A DNA stretch of 64,000 nucleotides from UBA2231 sp964415175 (GTDB lineage: Bacteria; Elusimicrobiota; Elusimicrobia; Elusimicrobiales; UBA9959). The first letter of the stretch is position 1. Each line of letters begins with the position of its first letter. A model generated the notes under the pieces. That model was not told the origin of the DNA. It saw nothing but the letters and a program-made list of their open reading frames with translations, and ran no database searches. Location: assembly GCA_964415175.1 (NCBI GenBank), contig CAYPYG010000008.1, positions 1 to 64,000 on the forward strand. The letters are read 5' to 3'. The translations under genes and the position numbers were made by a program. Positions 58,636 to 64,000 of this stretch are shown here, one piece after another.

Positions 58636-59937
58636 ATGAATAAAAGCATCCCTCTCTCCGCTTTGCTTTCTTTTATTTCCCTTTCTCCCGCCCTCTGCGC
58701 GGACCTCACGGCCATGCGCGCCGCCGACATACCGGCGGATATAAGCGTGCCCGCCCCCGCGGAAGCGGCCCCCGCGGCCGACCGTTACGCCAAGGACTGG
58801 ACCGTCCTGGTCTATGTCAGCGCCCGCAACAATCTCGGCATAGAGGCCATAGCCGACGTCAACGAGATGGAAGCCGCCGGCACCACCGGCCGCGTCAATG
58901 TGGTGGCCGAGCTGGGCCGCATACCGGGCAAGCCGGTCTTCAACCCCTTCGCCAGCGTGCAGGAGGAGCCGCCGCCGCAGAACGACTGGACCGGCTCGCG
59001 CCGTTTCCTGATACAGAAGGATTCCGACCCGCTGCGCGTGACCTCCCCCGTACTCTCCCATGACCCCGACGCCGACCTCGGCGACTGGCGCCGGCTGGCC
59101 GATTTCATAAAGTGGGGCAAGTCCAATTTCCCGGCTCGGCGCTACCTCCTCATAGTGGGCGGCCACGGCTCGGGCTGGCGGGGAGTGAAGCCGCCGCCGC
59201 AGAACAAGGGCATCTCCTACGACGAGGTCTCCAAGAACCATATCTCCCCCGCCGAGCTCGCCCAGGCCATAAAAGCCGGCGGAGGCGTGGACGTCTACGC
59301 CTCCGACGCCTGCCTGATGCAGACCTTCGAGGTGATCTACGATCTGCGCGGAACGGCCGAATATGTCGTAGGCTCGCAGGAGACCACGCCCGGCACCGGC
59401 TACAATTACGAGCTGCTCCTGAACCGGCTCGACGCGACCCCCGGCGACGCCAGGACCGCGGCCGACATAGTGGTGGACTCCTTCGTGGACTACTATAACG
59501 GAGAGAAGAAGCAGTCGGTGACCATGTCCATAGCCCGCCCGGACCGCGCCGACGCGCTGGCCGCCCGGCTCGACGCCTTCGCCCGGCTGGTCGAAGCCTC
59601 GCCCGAGGACCTCAAGCTCTACAACCGGAAGAAGTTCGGCCTGCGCAATTTCGAGGACGAGGACGCCCGCGACCTCTACCAGCTGATGAAGATGTACCAT
59701 GAGAATTCCTCCGCGCCCGCGGTGAGCGAGGCCGCCCGCGGGGTAATAGTCGCGCTGGCCGAAGGCCTGGTCGTCCGCAACGAGGCCAAAGGCTACAAAT
59801 CCAAAGAGGCCTGGGGCATCTCCATCCATTTCCCGTACTTCCACATGAACTATAAGGAACGGTACGAACACCTGACGCTCTCCCGCGACACCCGCTGGGA
59901 CGAGATGATAAAGGCCTCGGTCAACGCCCCGAAATAA
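58636..59937 (+). CDS. Secreted clostripain-family (C11) cysteine peptidase
   Basis: The 433-residue protein has a signal peptide (to about 21, LSPALCAD) and a C11 domain with catalytic His177 in IVGGHGSGW and Cys226 in YASDACLMQ. The early strand WTVLVYVSARNNLG matches its paralogue at 44178-45503. It ends with the conserved GISIHFPYF. An ATG at 58629 hits a stop after four codons, so 58636 is the start. A terminator follows. Confidence 0.9.
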   Translation: MNKSIPLSALLSFISLSPALCADLTAMRAADIPADISVPAPAEAAPAADRYAKDWTVLVYVSARNNLGIEAIADVNEMEAAGTTGRVNVVAELGRIPGKPVFNPFASVQEEPPPQNDWTGSRRFLIQKDSDPLRVTSPVLSHDPDADLGDWRRLADFIKWGKSNFPARRYLLIVGGHGSGWRGVKPPPQNKGISYDEVSKNHISPAELAQAIKAGGGVDVYASDACLMQTFEVIYDLRGTAEYVVGSQETTPGTGYNYELLLNRLDATPGDARTAADIVVDSFVDYYNGEKKQSVTMSIARPDRADALAARLDAFARLVEASPEDLKLYNRKKFGLRNFEDEDARDLYQLMKMYHENSSAPAVSEAARGVIVALAEGLVVRNEAKGYKSKEAWGISIHFPYFHMNYKERYEHLTLSRDTRWDEMIKASVNAPK

Positions 59938-59960
59938 AGTGGCGCGGTCCGGACGGCGGC

Positions 59961-59986
59961 AAAAGGCGCGGCTTCCGCGCCTTTTT
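59961..59986 (+). terminator. Intrinsic terminator after the C11 gene
   Basis: AAAAGGCGCGG and CCGCGCCTTTTT form an 11-bp stem with a CTT loop and a T run, 24 bp after the stop. Confidence 0.85.
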
Positions 59987-59996
59987 CATTTCCCGC

Positions 59997-60025
59997 GGGC
60001 CTTCTCTCCGACGATGTTGTATAAT
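59997..60025 (+). promoter_or_regulatory. Promoter of the giant repeat-protein gene
   Basis: A perfect TATAAT (60020-60025) is preceded by GGGCCT (59997-60002) at the -35 distance of 17 nt, with no TTGACA. The start codon is at 60071 behind a GGAG site. Confidence 0.5.
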
Positions 60026-60070
60026 TGTCATGTTCCCGAAGTTCCCAAAATCCTTCATCGTGGAGTGCCC

Positions 60071-63000
60071 ATGCGTCTTTTCACGGTTACGCTGCTGTCG
60101 GTTCTCTTATTCCCTTTTTCGCTGTCTTTCGCCGCTTTACACGCTCCGGACCCTCTCTCCAGGTTCGACGAGACCGTAAAGGCGGACAAGAGCCTGGCCG
60201 GCGGAAAGGAACAATGGGCCGAACTGTCAAAAATATTCGCCTCCGACCCCCTCTTCGCCGCGCTCGGCCTGGACAAGGCCTCTTTCGCCGGCGGCAACCA
60301 TCTCGCCTACGACAATAAACTTACGCTGGGCGGCATGGAGTTCGACCTGCAGGGCGACCTCTATTTCGACCCTAAGGCGTCCGGGGACCTCCCCCTGGCC
60401 AGCCTGCGCGCCAAAACCCGCCCCGCCTCCGGCGACTTGATAACCGTAGGCGCGCTGCGCGCCAGGGCCGCGACGCTGGAAGCGGTCATATATAAGGAAG
60501 AGGCCGGCTACAAGGTCCACGCCCGCCTTATTCCCAACTGGGCCAACCACAACAAGGCCCCCATCCCCAGCCTGATGATCTCAAAGTCCGGGGACGCCCT
60601 GGACTGGATACTGACCGGGGGCGACATAAAGCTGGAGGAGATAGTCCCCGCCGCCGCGCATGTCCCCTATTACAAGCAGTTCTCTTTCGAAAGCCTCTCG
60701 AAGACCGGCGAGATGTACGAGATACGGGGGGCGGTCGGCGGCAAAAAAGTAGCGGCCAGGGCGGACGCGGCCGGAAAAACGCTGGAAGTGACCGGCAAGG
60801 AACTGCTGCTCTCCGATCTCGTGCCCGAAGTGTCGGCCGTGCGACTGCTCGACGGCTTCGCTTTCGCGCTCTTCCACCTGGAAGGCGAGGACATGACCGT
60901 CGCCGGGACCATCGGCGCCAAGAAGGCCTCCGTGACCCGCAGGACCGCCGACCGCTCTTTCACGCTTACCGCCGAGGGGCTGACCCTGACGGACATAGTA
61001 CCGGCCGCGGCCGCCGTCCCGGTACTGACCCGGTTCTCGCTGGAGAGCGTTGAATATACCCCCAAGTCCCTTTCCGCGAACGGGAAGATAGGCGGAAAAA
61101 CCGCCTCGGCCTCTTTCTCCGACTCGGGCCGCTCCGTGACCGTCACCGGCGATTCGCTGAAGCTGCAGGACCTGCTGCCCGAAGCCGCCGGGCTGCCCTT
61201 CGCGAATAATTTCGCCTTCCGCAGCCTCGAACAGTCCCCCGGCTCGCTCACGGTACACGGCTCCGTGAACGGCGCCGACGCCGCCGTCTCCCGCTCCACC
61301 GGAACGGCGACCCTGACCGTCACCGGCGACCATCTGAGAATCTCCGACCTGGCGCCCGCGGCGAAGGAGCTGCGCGCCCTCGACCGGTTCGATTTCGTCT
61401 CCGCCGTTAAGACCGCCTCCGCGCTGACCGTCACCGGACGGCTCGACCGCAAGGAGATATCCGTGAAGTCCGAAACCGGCGGGAAGACCACCGTGACCGG
61501 GGAGGGCCTGAAGGCGGCCGATTTCCTGCCCGAAGCCTCCTCCGTCCCGCTGCTCCGGGACATGGAATGCGACAGCGCGTCCTGGTCCGCCGACGGCGCC
61601 TCCGTCTCCGGCAGGCTGCGCGGCAAGGCTATAGCCGTGACCCGCGGCGCCAAAGACGGAGGGACTTCCGTGACCGGCGAGGGACTGAAGATCTCCGACT
61701 TCGTGCCCGAGGCCGGTCAGATCCCTTTCCTGGAGACCTTCGCCCTCGACCGGGCCCGGCTGGCCGGCAACGACATAGACGTATACGGCAAGGTGAACGG
61801 CAAGCCCGTCACGGTCGACGATCACCCGGCCAGCAATATCTTCACGGTCACCGGGCAGGACCTTAAGCTTTCCGATTTCTTCCCGGAGACCGGGGACATC
61901 CCGGCGCTGAACAAATTCGCCTTCGACAGTTTCACCCATACCGCCGACTCCGTGGAAGCGGCCGGCAAGCTCAACGGTAAGACCGTCAGCGTCTCGCGCA
62001 AGGCCTCCTCGCCGGAACTGACAATAAAAGGCGCGGGACTCAAATTATCCGACTTCGTGCCGCAGGCCTCCGGCGCGCCCTACCTCGACCGGTTCGCCTT
62101 CCTGGACATGACCTGGACCCCGGGACTGACCCGCGTGGACGGCACGGTCAACGGCAAGAACGTCTCGGTCAACCTCGACAACGCGAAGAAGACTTACACC
62201 GTCTCCGGCTCGGCCATGAAGCTGTCCGACTTCGTGCCGCAGGCCGCGCAATTGACCTATCTGGATAATTTCGACCTCGAGAGCGTGCAGAGCTCCACCG
62301 GGAGCGTCACGGTCAGGGGACACGTGGAAGGCAAAAAGCTCGCCATCGAGGTCGCCAGGACCGGCGGGGCCTTCGAGGTCACCGGCGAGGACCTGAAGCT
62401 GAAGGACTTCATCGCCGAGGCGGCCTCCGTGGCTTACCTCGACAATTTTATGTTCGACCGGTTCGCCTGGTCGCCCGTCCGCATGGAGGCCGACGGCAAA
62501 GTGCACGGCAAAGCCGTTTCCGTGGCGAAGAAGCAGAACGCCCCGGACTTCTCCGTGACCGGCGACGACCTCAAGCTCTCCGATTTCGTCCCCGGCGCGG
62601 CCCAGGTCGCCTGCGTGAACGCCTTCGCCCTGGACAGCGTAAGCCGCTCGGCGGCGGAACTCGCCATAGCGGGCAAAATCGACGGCAAGCCCGTGGCGGT
62701 CTCCGCGGCTTCGGACGGCAAGGTCGCCATGACCGGCGCCGGCCTGAGCCTGCCGGCCTGCATCCCGCTCTCGCTCAATATCCCCTTCCTTAAATGGTTC
62801 AGTTTCGGCGGTCTCCTCTACTGGCCCGACCGGCTGGAGATAGACGGCACGGTCAACGGCAAGGCGGTCAAGGTGGTCTGGGTATTCGCGCCAGACACCG
62901 TCACCCTCACCGGCGACTCCATAAAGCTCTCCGACCTGGTGCCGGCCGCGGCCAAGGTACCCGAGCTGAACGATTTCGCCTTTCTGTCCATGCTCTACGC

Positions 63001-64000
63001 CCCCTCCGGGACCACCGTCTCGGGGACGCTTAACGGCAAGGCCGTCGGCGTGATCGTCTCGAAGGCCGACGGCTCTTTCGAGATAAAAGGCGACAAACTT
63101 ACCCTGGCCGATTTCGTGCCCGAGGCGGCCTCGGTGCCCTTCCTGAATAATTTCGCTTTCTACGACTTCAAGGAAGAGAAGACCCTGGTGACGGTCGAAG
63201 GCGCCATACACGGCAAGAAAGTTTCAGTCTCGAAAGCCGCCGGAGCGAGCGGCGCCTTCACCGCGACCGGCGAGGGCCTGACCATGAGCGACATGGTACC
63301 GGAGGCCGGCGCCCTCAAGGCCTTCGACGCGCTGCAGCTCGACCAGGTCTCCGTCTCGCAGACCGCCGTCGAGGTGGCCGGACGGCTTAACGGCAAAGCC
63401 GTGAAGTTCGTCCGCACGCGCGGCGACAAGCCGGTGGTCACCGTTACGGCCGACGCCCTGACGCTGGGCGACGTCTTCGCCCCGCTGGCCGGCCTGCCGG
63501 CCGTTAACGCCGTGGGCATAGAGAAGCTGGAGCTCGACGGCAAGTCCGTGGAAGCCAAGGCGAAGCTCAACGGCGTCACGGTGGACGTGGTCGCCCACGC
63601 CAGGGCCGGCGCGGACGGCGCCTACACCGCCATATTCTTCGACCGGCTGGGCGCGGCCACTTTCGTTCCCGCGGCGCAGGGTCATGTCGTAAACGATATC
63701 GCGCTGGAGAAGGCGCTGTTCGTGGTACAGCCCGCCGGGTCGCCGGCGAAGACGGTGACCGCCGCGGACCTGCCCGGCGACCTGCCGAAACTCGTCGGCT
63801 GGTCCGGCGGCGACGCGATGGCCCTTTCCGAGGGCGTCAACATGTCCGCCTGGCTCAACGTAGCCGCTTCCGGCGGCCTGGCGCAGGCCTTCAAGACCGC
63901 GGGGCTCCCCGCTAATGCCCGCCCGCTGCTGCGCGGAACGCTGCCGCCCGGCGCCTTCAAGGGCCTGAGCGCCGGCAAGGCCGCCTCCGCTCTCTCCGAG
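60071..64000 (+). CDS. Giant secreted protein of tandem 59-residue repeats, partial
   Basis: The frame is open from the ATG at 60071 to the right window edge, 1310 codons. A signal peptide (MRLFTVTLLSVLLFPFSLSFA) is followed by a unique region (to about 180) and then at least 17 repeats. The anchor motif L-S-D-F-V-P-E-A starts at residues 188, 247, 306, 365, 424, 482, 541, 600, 659, 718, 777, 836, 894, 953, 1012, 1071 and 1131: a near-exact 59-residue period. Each unit reads about TVTGExLKLSDFVPEA, VPxLxxFAFDS, then VxGxxNGKxVSV. After 1190 the pattern changes (from about FDRLGAATFVP). I do not recognise the family; a beta-rich solenoid or surface filament is plausible. The 3' end is outside the window. 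Confidence 0.85.
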   Translation, partial: MRLFTVTLLSVLLFPFSLSFAALHAPDPLSRFDETVKADKSLAGGKEQWAELSKIFASDPLFAALGLDKASFAGGNHLAYDNKLTLGGMEFDLQGDLYFDPKASGDLPLASLRAKTRPASGDLITVGALRARAATLEAVIYKEEAGYKVHARLIPNWANHNKAPIPSLMISKSGDALDWILTGGDIKLEEIVPAAAHVPYYKQFSFESLSKTGEMYEIRGAVGGKKVAARADAAGKTLEVTGKELLLSDLVPEVSAVRLLDGFAFALFHLEGEDMTVAGTIGAKKASVTRRTADRSFTLTAEGLTLTDIVPAAAAVPVLTRFSLESVEYTPKSLSANGKIGGKTASASFSDSGRSVTVTGDSLKLQDLLPEAAGLPFANNFAFRSLEQSPGSLTVHGSVNGADAAVSRSTGTATLTVTGDHLRISDLAPAAKELRALDRFDFVSAVKTASALTVTGRLDRKEISVKSETGGKTTVTGEGLKAADFLPEASSVPLLRDMECDSASWSADGASVSGRLRGKAIAVTRGAKDGGTSVTGEGLKISDFVPEAGQIPFLETFALDRARLAGNDIDVYGKVNGKPVTVDDHPASNIFTVTGQDLKLSDFFPETGDIPALNKFAFDSFTHTADSVEAAGKLNGKTVSVSRKASSPELTIKGAGLKLSDFVPQASGAPYLDRFAFLDMTWTPGLTRVDGTVNGKNVSVNLDNAKKTYTVSGSAMKLSDFVPQAAQLTYLDNFDLESVQSSTGSVTVRGHVEGKKLAIEVARTGGAFEVTGEDLKLKDFIAEAASVAYLDNFMFDRFAWSPVRMEADGKVHGKAVSVAKKQNAPDFSVTGDDLKLSDFVPGAAQVACVNAFALDSVSRSAAELAIAGKIDGKPVAVSAASDGKVAMTGAGLSLPACIPLSLNIPFLKWFSFGGLLYWPDRLEIDGTVNGKAVKVVWVFAPDTVTLTGDSIKLSDLVPAAAKVPELNDFAFLSMLYAPSGTTVSGTLNGKAVGVIVSKADGSFEIKGDKLTLADFVPEAASVPFLNNFAFYDFKEEKTLVTVEGAIHGKKVSVSKAAGASGAFTATGEGLTMSDMVPEAGALKAFDALQLDQVSVSQTAVEVAGRLNGKAVKFVRTRGDKPVVTVTADALTLGDVFAPLAGLPAVNAVGIEKLELDGKSVEAKAKLNGVTVDVVAHARAGADGAYTAIFFDRLGAATFVPAAQGHVVNDIALEKALFVVQPAGSPAKTVTAADLPGDLPKLVGWSGGDAMALSEGVNMSAWLNVAASGGLAQAFKTAGLPANARPLLRGTLPPGAFKGLSAGKAASALSE

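Overview
The window is one GC-rich bacterial chromosomal segment (roughly two thirds GC by eye) with tightly packed genes, many 4-base ATGA start/stop overlaps, and unusually frequent ATA isoleucine codons. The envelope genes (Mla lipid transport, PorV-like proteins, TolC/RND efflux, EptA, PAP2 enzymes, lipoproteins) point to a diderm. The order rpsF-ssb-rpsR-rplI-dnaB, paired PorV-like proteins, secreted C11 peptidases and a GEMM riboswitch would fit a lineage such as Elusimicrobiota. That placement is inference and was not checked by any search.

Layout. 1-3000: trehalose synthase (runs off the left edge, probably fused to maltokinase) and an MFS exporter. 3000-6100: a perfect palindrome, a DUF2157/GDYXXLXY membrane pair and aspartate carbamoyltransferase. 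6150-13550: a leftward series with a zinc-finger SDR, a large secreted protein, an orphan GspF-like protein, a His/Pro-rich secreted repeat protein and a PH-domain membrane protein, ending at tRNA-Gly. 13748-26186: a long leftward housekeeping operon, read from its promoter end as rpsF, ssb, rpsR, rplI, dnaB, alr, mlaE, mlaF, mlaD, radA, PIN-TRAM, ispDF, lipoprotein, cysS. 26207-35440: two mirror-image surface modules, each a large secreted protein with a FlgD/T9SS-like C-terminal domain plus a PorV-like protein. They diverge from a shared control region that holds a GEMM (c-di-GMP-I type) riboswitch and terminator; a class III cyclase follows the left module. 35586-45503: secreted proteins, an NCS2 nucleobase permease, a glpT-glpQ pair and a leftward operon with a C11 peptidase. 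45732-54621: TolC and RND efflux genes without an adaptor, then a lipid-A/phospholipid module (two PAP2 proteins, EptA) bracketed by a 225-bp direct duplication. 54622-57298: a low-GC cupin gene between short direct repeats, then a subtilisin-like protease. 57372-58513: a fluoride operon (crcB plus DUF190) under a fluoride riboswitch, a hairpin-rich repeat and tRNA-Val. 58636-64000: a second C11 peptidase and a giant secreted protein made of at least 17 tandem repeats with a 59-residue period, running off the right edge.

Most interesting signals: (1) the giant 59-residue-repeat protein; (2) a recurring promoter layout in which a GGNCC box lies about 29-37 nt upstream of an AT-rich -10 element, mostly in front of secreted or envelope genes and often with the start codon directly after the -10; (3) the mirrored PorV/surface-protein modules around the riboswitch; (4) the nested duplications around the EptA and cupin segments; (5) the hairpin array beside tRNA-Val.
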